From contig NZ_RPDJ01000032.1 of the NCBI RefSeq assembly GCF_004023625.1, forward strand, positions 62,001 to 126,000: a DNA stretch of 64,000 bases, read 5' to 3'. Position 1 is the stretch's first letter. Each line of letters opens with the position of its first letter. Below are positions 1 to 8,306 of the stretch, in pieces. The notes under the pieces were generated by a model, which worked only from the letters and a program-made list of their open reading frames with translations, made no database searches and was not told where the DNA came from. Source of the DNA: Streptomyces cavernae. Its GTDB lineage: Bacteria; Actinomycetota; Actinomycetes; Streptomycetales; Streptomycetaceae. The position numbers were made by a program, and so were the translations under genes.

Positions 1-199
1 CCGCCCGGCTGTGCAGGTACACGTTTGCGTCCTGCGCCGGCTCCAGCTCCTCGATGACCTCGTGGTGCGTACTGTCCACCCACAGCGCACAGGTCAGCGC
101 GCCCGCCCCGAGGGCGAGCAGGAGAGCGATCAGCAGCCCGAAGGCCGTACCGAGCCGCCGTGCCGTGCTGTCACCGCGCCGCAGGATGGCACCGCTCAT
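1..199 (-). CDS. Membrane sensor protein, N-terminus only (probable sensor kinase)
   Basis: The first 66 codons of a minus-strand gene are visible and the rest lies outside the window. It starts at an ATG that overlaps the TGA of the glycosyltransferase gene (ATGA), so it is translationally coupled to that gene. A short basic stretch is followed by one strong membrane helix at about residues 14-36 and then by an acidic extracellular-looking segment (VIEELEPAQDANVYL). A single helix followed by such a helical segment is typical of CHASE3-type sensor histidine kinases or SpoIIE-type phosphatases. That identity is inferred from this layout and from the two receiver proteins in the same operon. 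No catalytic domain is visible. Confidence 0.6.
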   Translation of the reverse strand, partial: MSGAILRRGDSTARRLGTAFGLLIALLLALGAGALTCALWVDSTHHEVIEELEPAQDANVYLHSRA

Positions 200-1728
200 G
201 CGCGATCGCCTCCGTCCTCCTTCGAGTCCCGCACGTCCAGCACGGCGTCGACGTCGGTCACGTCGGTCACGCCGCCGGGCGAGCCGAAGCCGGTGCGGGT
301 CATCGCGCCCCACTCCTGCGGGGACCGGTGGAGCGCGTCCCACATGCCGCGCAGTCGCCACCACGCCGTCAGCTGGCGGTATCCGATGTTCTCGGCGACC
401 ACGCCGACGACGGCGCCCCACACGTCCCGCCACCGGGTGAACCGGTGGAAGGCGTACTCCTCGACGGCGACCGACACGAGGGAGACCACCACGGCGTAGG
501 CATAGGCGACGATCATGAACTTCCAGAGGAAGTCCAGGTCCACCGCGCCGATCAGCACACCGAGGGGCACCAGGACGAGACCGGCGAGTTCCACCACCGG
601 TGCGAGCAGTTCGAAAACCACGTAGAAGGGCAGGACCAGCGTGCCGATGAGGCCGTACCGGGGATTGCCGATCATGCGTCGGTGTTTGATCAGGATCTCC
701 GTCAGACCTCGGTGCCAGCGTCGTCGCTGGCGGGCCAGGACCTTGAGTTGCGAGGGCGCCTCGCTCCAGGAGATGGGCTCGGTGACGAAGGCGATGCGGT
801 AGGGGCGGCCCTCCTCGCGCAGCTTGCGGTGGAGGCGGATGACGAGTTCGGCGTCCTCGCCGATGCAGTCCGGGTCCATCCCGCCGACCGCCACCAACGC
901 ATCGCGGCGGAACAGCCCGAAGGCACCGGCGATGATCAGCAGGCCGCCCACCTTGGACCATCCGGTCCTGCCGAGGAAGAAGGCGCGCAGATACTCGACG
1001 ACCTGGACGCGTCCGAGCAGGTCCGCGGGGACATGCGGTTCGACCACGCGTCCGGCCACGACCGTGCACCCGTTGGCGAGGCCCACCACACCGCCGGTGG
1101 CGACCACCCGCATCGGATCGTCGCTGAACGGCTTGGCCACCGCGAGCAGCGCCTGGGAGTCGAGGATGGAGTCCGCGTCCACCATGCACACCAGCGGGTA
1201 GCGCGCCAGGTTGATGCCGACGTTGAGGGCGTCGGCCTTGCCGCCGTTCTCCTTGCGGGCCACCACGAGGGGCACCGGGCCGCCCCGGGGCACGTTGACC
1301 GAGGTGACCCGGCCGCGGACCGGGACGTCCTCGGGCACCACGTACTCGACCTCGGCGAGGTCGAAGGCCTCCCGCAGGGCCTCCAGGGTGCCGTCGGTGG
1401 AGCCGTCGTCGACCACCACGACCTCGAACACGGGATAGCGCAGCAGCAGCATGGCCCGGACGGCCTCGATGATGCCCGCCGCCTCGTTGTGCGCGGGCAT
1501 GACCACCGACACCGGCGGGGTGAACGGGCTGGTGGCGGCGTCGTCGTAGCCCGCGAAGGACGCACGGCGCATCCTTCTGACGAACTCGCCGACGGCGATG
1601 AGGATCAGCACCAGGTAGGCGGTGTTGATGGCCAGGAAGTAGATGATGATCCCGATGTCGCACGCCTTGATCAGCAGGTGCGCCGGGCCCACCAGCCACT
1701 CCCATGCCCCGTCGCCGGCCGCGGTCAA
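196..1728 (-). CDS. Processive family 2 glycosyltransferase, membrane bound
   Basis: This 510-residue GT2 enzyme belongs to the hyaluronan/cellulose/poly-GlcNAc synthase type and should polymerise a nucleotide-sugar donor across the membrane. An N-terminal helix (about 24-48) precedes the catalytic domain: PAHNE at 78-82, VVVDDGSTDGT from 104, DAD (metal-binding DxD) at 184-186, GED at 290-292 with the catalytic base, and QRRRW (the QxxRW motif of processive enzymes) at 334-338. Three hydrophobic helices follow between about 358 and 422. The start is TTG, overlapping the stop of the HEAT gene, and a GGAGG lies at a good distance upstream. The only nearby ATG is out of frame. The polymer made cannot be told from sequence. 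Co-transcription with receiver proteins suggests signal-controlled exopolysaccharide synthesis. Confidence 0.92.
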   Translation of the reverse strand: MTAAGDGAWEWLVGPAHLLIKACDIGIIIYFLAINTAYLVLILIAVGEFVRRMRRASFAGYDDAATSPFTPPVSVVMPAHNEAAGIIEAVRAMLLLRYPVFEVVVVDDGSTDGTLEALREAFDLAEVEYVVPEDVPVRGRVTSVNVPRGGPVPLVVARKENGGKADALNVGINLARYPLVCMVDADSILDSQALLAVAKPFSDDPMRVVATGGVVGLANGCTVVAGRVVEPHVPADLLGRVQVVEYLRAFFLGRTGWSKVGGLLIIAGAFGLFRRDALVAVGGMDPDCIGEDAELVIRLHRKLREEGRPYRIAFVTEPISWSEAPSQLKVLARQRRRWHRGLTEILIKHRRMIGNPRYGLIGTLVLPFYVVFELLAPVVELAGLVLVPLGVLIGAVDLDFLWKFMIVAYAYAVVVSLVSVAVEEYAFHRFTRWRDVWGAVVGVVAENIGYRQLTAWWRLRGMWDALHRSPQEWGAMTRTGFGSPGGVTDVTDVDAVLDVRDSKEDGGDRA

Positions 1729-2822
1729 AGTGCCACCTCCACCCGGACGTCGAGCCGCGACCCGACGGATGCCTCGGCGAGCGCGGCCCGGGCGTGCGCG
1801 GCGGCCGGTCCGCCGGCGGGGTCGTCGGCGGCCGCGCGCAGGGTGTCCTCCCCCGCCAGCCCGAGCCGCAGCAGCGCGCGGGCCGCGGTGGCCGCTACAT
1901 GCGGGTCGGGGTCGCCGAGCAGGCGCCCGAGCGGGCCGGTCGCGGCGAGCGCCCCGAGACTGCCGAGCGCGCCGGCCGCGACGATGCGCAGGCCGACCGG
2001 ATGCCCGGGGCGGACGGCCTCCATCAGCGGCTCCAGTCCGTCGGGCATTCCGAGCCGGCCCAGCGCGCGGGCGGCCTTGATGCGTACCTCGGTGTGCGGG
2101 TCGTCGCGCAGGGCACGGGCGATCTCGGTGGTGCGGGAGACGGCGCCGGTGGCTCCGAGGACCTCGATCGACACGGCCCTGGCGAGTGGTTCCGAGTGCT
2201 CAAGGCCCGCTGCGATCCCGCGCAGTGCCTCCGGTCCGAGCAGGGTCAGCGCGCGGGTGACGGTGCCGGGCGGCACGGCCCGCGATCCCCGCAGGGACTC
2301 CAGGAGGTACGGCACGGCCCGCGCGTCCCCGACGCGGCCCAGCGCACGGGCCGCGGACAGACGTACCTCGGGGTCGTGGTCGGCCAGCAGCCGGCACAGC
2401 TCCGGGACCGCCGGGCGGTGCCCGAGCCGGCCGAGCACCTGCGCTGCGCGACCGCGCCGGTTGGCTCTGAGGCTGCCCAGCTCACACACCGCGTTCTCGG
2501 TGGCGCCGCGCAGTTCGTACAGGCGGACCAGGCCGCTACGGGCCGTGCCGGAGACCTTGCCCAGCATCTCCGCAAGGGTGGGCTCCAGGGCCTTCCAGGT
2601 GCGTCGGTCCATCTCCGCCAGGCGAAGCAGCGGCCAGCCCTGTTCGGCCTCGTCGGCGCAGAGCAGTTCCAGCAGGAGGGGCCGCACCGGCGCGGCGATC
2701 CGCTCACGTCTGCGATTCCGGTATCCGCGGGCGCCGCGGATACCGGCGATCAGCACGCACAGTGCGACGAAGACGGCCATCAGGCACACGAATGCCCCGG
2801 TGACCACCTCGGGCGCGATCAC
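1725..2822 (-). CDS. Membrane-anchored HEAT-repeat protein
   Basis: The protein has 365 residues. One N-terminal membrane helix (about 5-27) is followed by a basic stop-transfer patch (RGYRNRRRER) and then by a solenoid of HEAT or PBS-lyase-like repeats. Recurring features are RLSAARALGRVGD, EVRIKAARALGRLG and HVAATAARALLRLG, spaced about 30 residues apart. HEAT solenoids are scaffolds that bind other proteins, and no catalytic motif is seen. GTG was chosen as the start because it overlaps the TGA of the receiver gene upstream (GTGA). The reading frame stays open further upstream only as an antisense-like shadow of the receiver genes. The 3' end overlaps the glycosyltransferase start. It probably links the receivers to the glycosyltransferase at the membrane, which is an inference from position. 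Confidence 0.85.
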   Translation of the reverse strand: MIAPEVVTGAFVCLMAVFVALCVLIAGIRGARGYRNRRRERIAAPVRPLLLELLCADEAEQGWPLLRLAEMDRRTWKALEPTLAEMLGKVSGTARSGLVRLYELRGATENAVCELGSLRANRRGRAAQVLGRLGHRPAVPELCRLLADHDPEVRLSAARALGRVGDARAVPYLLESLRGSRAVPPGTVTRALTLLGPEALRGIAAGLEHSEPLARAVSIEVLGATGAVSRTTEIARALRDDPHTEVRIKAARALGRLGMPDGLEPLMEAVRPGHPVGLRIVAAGALGSLGALAATGPLGRLLGDPDPHVAATAARALLRLGLAGEDTLRAAADDPAGGPAAAHARAALAEASVGSRLDVRVEVAL

Positions 2823-3193
2823 CGTTCGACCCGGTTCAGTACCGCGTTGACCCGGCTGGACAGTTCCCGGGGGCTGAAGGGCTTGATGATGTAGTCGTCG
2901 GCGCCGGCCGCGAAGCCGACTTCGACGTCGCCCTCCTGGGACCGGGCGGTGATCATGATCACCGGGAGGGTGGCGGTCTCCGGTGCGGCGCGCAGCTCCC
3001 GGCAGACGTCCAGGCCCGACATTCCCGGCATCCGGATGTCCAGCAGTGCGAGGTCGGGCGGCTGCTCGCGCAGGGCCCGAAGCGCGGCCATGCCGTCCTC
3101 CACGGCGGTGACCTCGTGGCCGCTCTGGAGGAGCTTGAACGCCACCAGGTCCCGTATGTCGGCGTCGTCGTCGGCAATCAGGACACGAGCCAT
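2819..3193 (-). CDS. Single-domain response regulator (receiver only)
   Basis: This 124-residue CheY-like protein consists only of a receiver domain. The acidic pocket (DDD at 8-10), the phosphorylation site D52 (in LALLDIRMPG), the ITA switch threonine near 82 and the lysine of DYIIKPF near 103 are all present, so it should accept phosphate. There is no DNA-binding or enzymatic output domain, so it must act by protein contact. The ATG overlaps the TAA of the second receiver gene upstream (TAATG), and its stop overlaps the GTG of the HEAT-repeat gene. The HEAT protein is the obvious candidate partner. Confidence 0.92.
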   Translation of the reverse strand: MARVLIADDDADIRDLVAFKLLQSGHEVTAVEDGMAALRALREQPPDLALLDIRMPGMSGLDVCRELRAAPETATLPVIMITARSQEGDVEVGFAAGADDYIIKPFSPRELSSRVNAVLNRVER

Positions 3194-3567
3194 TACTCCT
3201 CCTGCGATGCGGTACTCCGGTAGGAGTCAAGGAGCCGGGCCACCGTCGACTGTCGGAACGGCTTGGCCAGCAGCTCGTCCGTGGCGAGTTCGACGAGGTC
3301 CTCCGGGTCGAGCACGGAGGAGACGACGAGGTGGCACCTCTTGGTGCGCTCGTCCGCCCGTAGCCGCCGGATGACCTCCCGCCCGTCGATACCGGGCAGC
3401 AGTATGTCGATGATCATCATGTCCGGGGGATCGGTGAAGGCGAGGTCGAGGCCCTGCTCTCCCGAGTCCGCGACGCTCACCTGGCACCCGAGCCCGCTGA
3501 GGTGCCGTTTCAACAGGGCGCTCACGTCCGGGTCGTCCTCGATCACAAGTACGCGCGGAGCGTCCAT
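3193..3567 (-). CDS. Single-domain response regulator (receiver only), first gene of operon
   Basis: This second stand-alone receiver has about 124 residues. It has the acidic pair E10/D11-D12, the phosphorylation site D54 (MMIIDILLPG) and the lysine of LLAKPF. The switch region reads VVSSVLDPED, so a serine takes the usual threonine place, and the region after it differs from the neighbouring receiver. The two are therefore old paralogues rather than a recent duplication. The start is the ATG with AGGA about 6 bases upstream; an in-frame GTG 15 bases earlier (3582) has no visible ribosome site. It is the first gene of the minus-strand operon that runs to position 1. About 100 bases separate it from xdhC, which lies upstream on the same strand. 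Confidence 0.9.
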   Translation of the reverse strand: MDAPRVLVIEDDPDVSALLKRHLSGLGCQVSVADSGEQGLDLAFTDPPDMMIIDILLPGIDGREVIRRLRADERTKRCHLVVSSVLDPEDLVELATDELLAKPFRQSTVARLLDSYRSTASQEE

Positions 3568-3671
3568 CGCCGTCCTGTCCACGAAGTGAGGCGGTCATTC
3601 ACAAACTAGGAGTAAAGCCAGCTTTTCGCCACATATGCCCCACTGGCCCCAGGAGATACGGAGGGCCGCGG

Positions 3672-4823
3672 TCAGGCCACCGAACCGATACCGCCCACGG
3701 GCGTCCGCGCCCCGTCGTGATGGATCGGCGTGTGCGTGCCGGTGAGCGGCACTCCGCTGCCGCCACGCCGTTCGGCGACGATCTCCGCGGCGATGGACAG
3801 CGCCGTCTCCTCCGGCGTGCGAGCGCCGAGGTCCAGGCCGATGGGGGACCTGAGACGGGCCAGCTCCAGCTCCGTGACACCGGCTTCGCGCAGCCGTGCG
3901 ACGCGGTCCCGATGGGTGCGGCGGGAGCCCATGGCGCCCACGTAGGCGACCGGCAGCTTCAGCGCCCGCACCAGCAGCGGCACGTCGAACTTGGCGTCAT
4001 GGGTGAGCACGCACAGGACCGTGCGGGCGTCGACCCGGGTGCGCTCGAGGTACCGGTGCGGCCAGTCCACGACGATCTCGTCCGCCTCCGGGAAGCGCGC
4101 GGCCGTCGCGAAGACCGGGCGGGCGTCGCACACCGTCACGTGGTGGCCGAGGAACTTGCCGACCCGTACCAGCGCCGACGCGAAGTCGATCGCACCGAAG
4201 ACGATCATGCGGGGTGGCGGGACGGTGGACTCGATCAGCACCGTGAGCGGTGCTCCGCAACGAGAGCCCCGCTCTCCGATCTCCAAGGTGCCCGTGCGAC
4301 CGGCGTCGAGGAAGGCGCGGGCCTCCTCCGCCGCCGTGCGGTCCAGTTCCGGGTGGGCGCCGAAGCCGCCCTCGTGCGAACCGTCCGCGCGAACCAGCAG
4401 GGCACGGCCGAGCAGTTCCGCCGGCCCCGACACGACACGGGCGAGCGCCGCCGTCCCGCCCCGCGCGGCGGCCGCCACCGCCGCCGCGACCACGGGGCGG
4501 GCCGTATCGCCGGACCGCACCGGGGTTACCAGGACGTCGATCACCCCGCCGCAGGTCAGCCCCACGGCGAAGGCATCGTCGTCGCTGTAGCCGAAACGTT
4601 CGAGGACCGGCTCCCCGTCCTCGAGCGCCTGCCGGCACAGCTCGTAGACCGCGCCCTCGACACAGCCTCCGGAGACCGAGCCGATCGCCGTGCCGTCGCC
4701 GTCCACGGCGAGCGCGGCACCCGGGCGGCGCGGCGCGCTGCCGCCGACGGCCACCACGGTGGCCACCGCGAAATCGCGGCGCTCGGCCACCCAGCGGTCC
4801 AACTCCTCGGCGATGTCCAGCAT
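3672..4823 (-). CDS. xdhC: XdhC/CoxI family maturation protein of molybdenum hydroxylases
   Basis: This 383-residue XdhC-type chaperone inserts sulfurated molybdenum cofactor into xanthine dehydrogenase. The N-terminal CoxI domain shows VAVGGSAPRRPGAAL near 25 and the cysteine motif SVSGGCVEGAVYE near 50. A second CxGG (LTCGGVIDV) follows near 90. The C-terminal Rossmann domain begins near 205 with MIVFGAIDFASALV and carries VCDARPVFA, VLTHDAKFD and YVGAMGSRRT. The start is the ATG preceded by GGAGAGG. The frame remains open upstream through the minisatellite, but that stretch is repetitive and was not included. The gene lies on the same strand as the dehydrogenase genes but is separated from them by a 600-base repeat-filled gap, so it may have its own promoter or depend on read-through. 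Confidence 0.92.
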   Translation of the reverse strand: MLDIAEELDRWVAERRDFAVATVVAVGGSAPRRPGAALAVDGDGTAIGSVSGGCVEGAVYELCRQALEDGEPVLERFGYSDDDAFAVGLTCGGVIDVLVTPVRSGDTARPVVAAAVAAAARGGTAALARVVSGPAELLGRALLVRADGSHEGGFGAHPELDRTAAEEARAFLDAGRTGTLEIGERGSRCGAPLTVLIESTVPPPRMIVFGAIDFASALVRVGKFLGHHVTVCDARPVFATAARFPEADEIVVDWPHRYLERTRVDARTVLCVLTHDAKFDVPLLVRALKLPVAYVGAMGSRRTHRDRVARLREAGVTELELARLRSPIGLDLGARTPEETALSIAAEIVAERRGGSGVPLTGTHTPIHHDGARTPVGGIGSVA

Positions 4824-5424
4824 CTTGCGCCTCTCCCTGACTTCGCGGATGTGCTGGGCGGACGGTCCCGGAGGGCCAACGCGGTTGTCGCCCCGCCCTC
4901 TCCGCCCCACCCGTCCCTCCGTGGGTCTCCGCCCCGGGCCCTCCCCGGGCCTCCGCCCGGGCCCTCCCGGGTCTCCGTTCCGGCCCCTCCCCGGGCCTCC
5001 GCCCGGGCCCTCCCGGGTCTCCATTCCGGCCCCTCCGTGGGCCTCCGCCCGGGCCCTCCCGGGTCTCCGTTCCGGCCCCTCCCCGGGCCTCCGCCCGGGC
5101 CCTCCCGGGTCTCCATTCCGGCCCCTCCATGGGTCTCCGCCCGGGCCCCTCCGTGGGTCTCCGTTCCGGCCCCTCCGTGGGCCTCCGCCCCGGCCCCCCG
5201 GGTCTCCGTTCCGGCCCCTCCGTGGGTCTCCGCCCCGGACCCGGTACGAGGCCAAGCCGCCGGACCACCGCCACGGGGCGAAACCGTCCCCTGAACCCTC
5301 GCCGGGGGCCTAGTCCATGAACCTCGCCAGGGGCCCGGCCCGGACCACCGCCAGGGCGCCAAGCCCCCGAACCCGCCAAGGGGCTCCACCCGCGGATCCC
5401 GCCAGAGTCCTTTGCCCCCACTCC
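4824..5424. other. Gene-free 600-base gap between xdhC and the molybdopterin subunit gene
   Basis: The gap holds the 46-bp minisatellite (listed separately) and, from about 5241 to 5424, a further GC-rich stretch with loosely repeated phrases such as ACCGCCAGGG, CGCCAGGGG and CGCCAAGGGG. The long open frames through it are by-products of period and base composition and are not protein-like. It splits an otherwise compact operon. Confidence 0.75.
4909..5240. repeat. 46-bp tandem repeat (minisatellite), about 6-7 copies
   Basis: Units start at 4939, 4984, 5030, 5076, 5122, 5170 and 5215 with lengths of 45, 46, 46, 46, 48, 45 and a partial copy. Each unit is itself two related half-units of about 23 bp. 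One contains CCTCCGCCCGGGCC and the other TCTCCGTTCCGG or TCTCCATTCCGG. Units 2 and 4 share the ATT variant and are close to identical, while units 1 and 3 share GTT. This suggests a 92-bp higher-order step. There are no unique spacers, so it is not a CRISPR array. Confidence 0.9.
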
Positions 5425-7830
5425 TCAACCGCCGGAGGAGCCGGCAGGCCCGGCACCCGTCAGGTGCTCCGGCCGCACCGGCGTCCGGTTGAGCTCCAGG
5501 CCCGTCGCCGCCCGGATCGCCGCCAGGACGGCCGGGGTCGACGACAGGGTCGGGGCCTCGCCCACTCCGCGCAGACCGTAGGGGGCGTGGGTGTCGGCGA
5601 GCTCGAGGACGTCGACCGGGATGGTGGGGGTGTCGAGGATGGTGGGGATCAGGTAGTCCGTGAAGGAGGGGTTCTTCACCTTCGCGGTCACCGGGTCGAC
5701 CACGATCTCCTCCATGACCGCGACGCCCAGCCCCTGGGTGCTGCCGCCCTGGATCTGGCCCACCACGGACAGCGGGTTGAGCGCCTTGCCGACGTCCTGG
5801 GCGCAGGCCAGCTCGATGACCTTGACCAGGCCGAGTTCGGTGTCGACCTCGACGACCGCGCGGTGTGCCGCGAAGCTGTACTGGACGTGGCCGAAGCCCT
5901 GGCCGGTGCGCAGGTCGAAGGGTTCGGTCGGCCGGTGCCGCCACTCCCGCTCGACCTCGACGGCCTCGTCCTCCAGCACGTCGACGAGATCGGCCAGCAC
6001 CTCGCCGCCGTCGGTGACGACCTTGCCCGACTCCAGCAGCAGCTCGGCCGTGGCCCACGCCGGGTGGTACGGGCCGAACCTGCGCCGCCCGATCTCCAGC
6101 ACCCGCTCCCGGACGAGTTCGCAGGCGTGCTTGACGGCCCCGCCGGTGACATAGGTCTGCCGGGAGGCCGACGTCGAGCCGGCCGAGCCGACCCGGGTGT
6201 CGGCGGGCTGGATCGTCACCTGGGTGACGCCCAGCTCGGTGCGGGCGATCTGGGCGTGCACGGTGACCCCGCCCTGGCCGACCTCCGCCATGGCCGTGTG
6301 CACGGTGGCCACCGGCTCGCCGCCGACGACCTCCATCCGGACGCGGGCGGTGGAGTAGTCGTCGAAGCCCTCGGAGAAGCCGACGTTCTTGATGCCGACC
6401 GCGTACCCCACGCCCCGGACCACGCCCTCGCCGTGCGTGGTGTTGGACAGTCCGCCCGGCAGCTGCCGTACGTCCACGCCCTCGGTGGTCTCCCACTGGC
6501 GCTCCGGCGGCATGGGCCGCGCCTTGACGCGGCGCAGCAGTTCGGCGACCGGTGCCGGGGAGTCGACGACCTGTCCGGTCGGCATGACGGCGCCCTGCGC
6601 CATGGCGTTGCGCTGCCGGAACTCCACCGGGTCGAGGCCGAGCCTCGCCGCCAGCTTGTCCATCTGGGCCTCGTAGGCGAAGCAGGCCTGTACGGCGCCG
6701 AAGCCGCGCATGGCGCCGCAGGGCGGGTTGTTGGTGTAGAGGGCGATCGCCTCGATGTCGACGTCGTCGACGACGTACGGGCCGATGCCGAGCGAGGCGG
6801 CGTTGCCGACGACCGCCGGGGAGGAGGAGGCGTAGGCGCCGCCGTCGAGGACGATGCGGCACTTCACGTGCGTGAGCCTGCCGTCGCTGGTGGCGCCGTG
6901 CTCGTAGTACAGCTTCGCCGGATGGCGGTGGACATGGCCGAAGAAGGACTCGAAGCGGTTGTAGACGATCTTGACGGGCCTGCCGGTGCGCAGGGCCAGC
7001 AGGCAGGCGTGGATCTGCATGGACAGGTCCTCGCGGCCGCCGAAGGCGCCGCCCACTCCGGCCAGGGTCATCCGGACCTTGTCCTCGGGCAGGCCGAGGA
7101 CGGGCGCGATCTGACGGAGGTCGGCGTGCAGCCACTGCGTGGCGATGTAGAGGTCGACGCCGCCGTCCTCGGCGGGGACCGCGAGCCCCGACTCGGGGCC
7201 GAGGAACGCCTGGTCCTGCATGCCGAAGGTGTACTCGCCCTCGACGATCACGTCCGCGCGCCTGCGCGCCTCGGTCACGTTCCCGCGGACGATCGGCTGG
7301 CGGTGGACGATGTTGGGGTGCGGGACGTGCGGGGCGTGGGAGTCGCCGCGGTTCTCGTGGAGGACCGGCGCGTCGGGCGCGACGGCCGAGGCCTCGTCGG
7401 TGACGACCGGCAGTTCCCGGTACTCGACCCTGATCTTCGCGGCGGCCCTGCGTGCCGTCTCCGGGTGGTCGGCGGCGACCACCGCGACCGGCTCGCCGTG
7501 GTGGCGCACCCTGCCGTGGGCGAGGACCGGGGTGTCCTGGATCTCCAGTCCGTAGTGCCGTACCTCGGTGGGCAGGTCGTCGTAGGTCAGCACGGCGTGG
7601 ACGCCGGGCGTGGCGAGGGCCTCGGCGGTGTCGATCGACACGATCTCGGCGTGCGCGACCGGGGAGCGCAGGATCTGGCCCCACAGCATGTCCTCGTGCC
7701 ACATGTCGGAGGAGTACGCGAACTCCCCGGTGACCTTCAGGGTGCCGTCGGGACGGAGCGTGGACTCGCCGATGCCGCCCTTGGTGCGGGACCCCTGGGT
7801 GATGCCGGCCGGCAGACCCGTCGTGCCCAT
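5425..7830 (-). CDS. Xanthine dehydrogenase family, molybdopterin-binding subunit
   Basis: This 801-residue large subunit of a xanthine dehydrogenase-type hydroxylase carries out oxygen insertion into the purine ring at the Mo centre. The N-terminal Ald_Xan_dh_C region includes GGIGESTLRPDG and the typical SVDTAEAL-like phrase (here SIDTAEAL). The Mo-pterin region contains GGAFGGREDLSMQ, CGAMRGFG, EVGQGG and GSAGSTSASRQ. The C-terminal GLRGVGEAPT carries the glutamate that acts as base at the Mo site. The ATG lies 2 bases after the stop of the 2Fe-2S gene. It is the third gene of a FAD, 2Fe-2S, Mo order typical of actinobacterial purine catabolism. A PucR regulator lies divergently upstream, which supports hypoxanthine/xanthine as substrate. 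Confidence 0.94.
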   Translation of the reverse strand: MGTTGLPAGITQGSRTKGGIGESTLRPDGTLKVTGEFAYSSDMWHEDMLWGQILRSPVAHAEIVSIDTAEALATPGVHAVLTYDDLPTEVRHYGLEIQDTPVLAHGRVRHHGEPVAVVAADHPETARRAAAKIRVEYRELPVVTDEASAVAPDAPVLHENRGDSHAPHVPHPNIVHRQPIVRGNVTEARRRADVIVEGEYTFGMQDQAFLGPESGLAVPAEDGGVDLYIATQWLHADLRQIAPVLGLPEDKVRMTLAGVGGAFGGREDLSMQIHACLLALRTGRPVKIVYNRFESFFGHVHRHPAKLYYEHGATSDGRLTHVKCRIVLDGGAYASSSPAVVGNAASLGIGPYVVDDVDIEAIALYTNNPPCGAMRGFGAVQACFAYEAQMDKLAARLGLDPVEFRQRNAMAQGAVMPTGQVVDSPAPVAELLRRVKARPMPPERQWETTEGVDVRQLPGGLSNTTHGEGVVRGVGYAVGIKNVGFSEGFDDYSTARVRMEVVGGEPVATVHTAMAEVGQGGVTVHAQIARTELGVTQVTIQPADTRVGSAGSTSASRQTYVTGGAVKHACELVRERVLEIGRRRFGPYHPAWATAELLLESGKVVTDGGEVLADLVDVLEDEAVEVEREWRHRPTEPFDLRTGQGFGHVQYSFAAHRAVVEVDTELGLVKVIELACAQDVGKALNPLSVVGQIQGGSTQGLGVAVMEEIVVDPVTAKVKNPSFTDYLIPTILDTPTIPVDVLELADTHAPYGLRGVGEAPTLSSTPAVLAAIRAATGLELNRTPVRPEHLTGAGPAGSSGG

Positions 7831-7832
7831 GG

Positions 7833-8306
7833 TCAGACTCCCTCGGACTGCCGGGCGGCCGCGAGGCGGACCGCGTCCATGATCTTCTCGTAGCCGGTGC
7901 AGCGGCAGAGGTTGCCGGAGAGGGCCTCGCGGATGTCCTCGTCGGTGGGGTTGGGGTTGCGCTGCAGCATGTCGTCCGCGGCGACCAGCAGACCGGGTGT
8001 GCAGAACCCGCACTGGACGGCGCCGGCGTCGATGAAGGCCTGTTGGACGGGGGCGAGTTCCCCGCCCTCGCCGAGGCCCTCCACCGTCACGACCTCGCGG
8101 CCCTCCGCCTGCCCGGCCGCGACCAGGCAGGAACACACCGGCACACCGTCCAGGCGGACCGTGCAGGAACCGCACTCACCCTGCTCGCAGGCGTTCTTCG
8201 AGCCGGGCAGGCCCAGGCGCTCCCTGAGGACATACAGCAGGGACTCGCCCTCCCAGACGTCGTCGGCCTCCTGCGGACGGCCGTTGACCGTGAAACGGAC
8301 GCGCAT
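7833..8306 (-). CDS. Xanthine dehydrogenase family, 2Fe-2S subunit
   Basis: This 157-residue small iron-sulfur subunit passes electrons from the Mo centre to FAD. The plant-type cluster cysteines are C40, C45, C48 and C60 (CEQGECGSC ... CSC). The C-terminal alpha-helical cluster has CGFC and CRC, in the usual VQCGFCTPG and GNLCRCTGY settings. Length is normal for the family. The ATG overlaps the TAA of the FAD subunit gene (TAATG), and the next gene begins 2 bases after its stop, so the three subunits are made together. Confidence 0.95.
   Translation of the reverse strand: MRVRFTVNGRPQEADDVWEGESLLYVLRERLGLPGSKNACEQGECGSCTVRLDGVPVCSCLVAAGQAEGREVVTVEGLGEGGELAPVQQAFIDAGAVQCGFCTPGLLVAADDMLQRNPNPTDEDIREALSGNLCRCTGYEKIMDAVRLAAARQSEGV

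Noticed and set aside
160..2850. 896-codon plus-strand open frame over the receiver/HEAT/glycosyltransferase genes
   Set aside because: It is antisense to genes with clear motifs, has no domain pattern and is rich in His/Gln/Arg/Asp, as expected for the mirror frame of GC-rich genes.
4909..5240. Possible CRISPR array
   Set aside because: Units abut without unique spacers, are GC-rich and vary internally. There are no cas genes in the window.
4556..7702. 1048-codon minus-strand open frame through the minisatellite and the molybdopterin subunit gene
   Set aside because: It is a shifted frame of the real subunit gene joined to the repeat array. The sequence is Arg/Gly-rich and has no family features.
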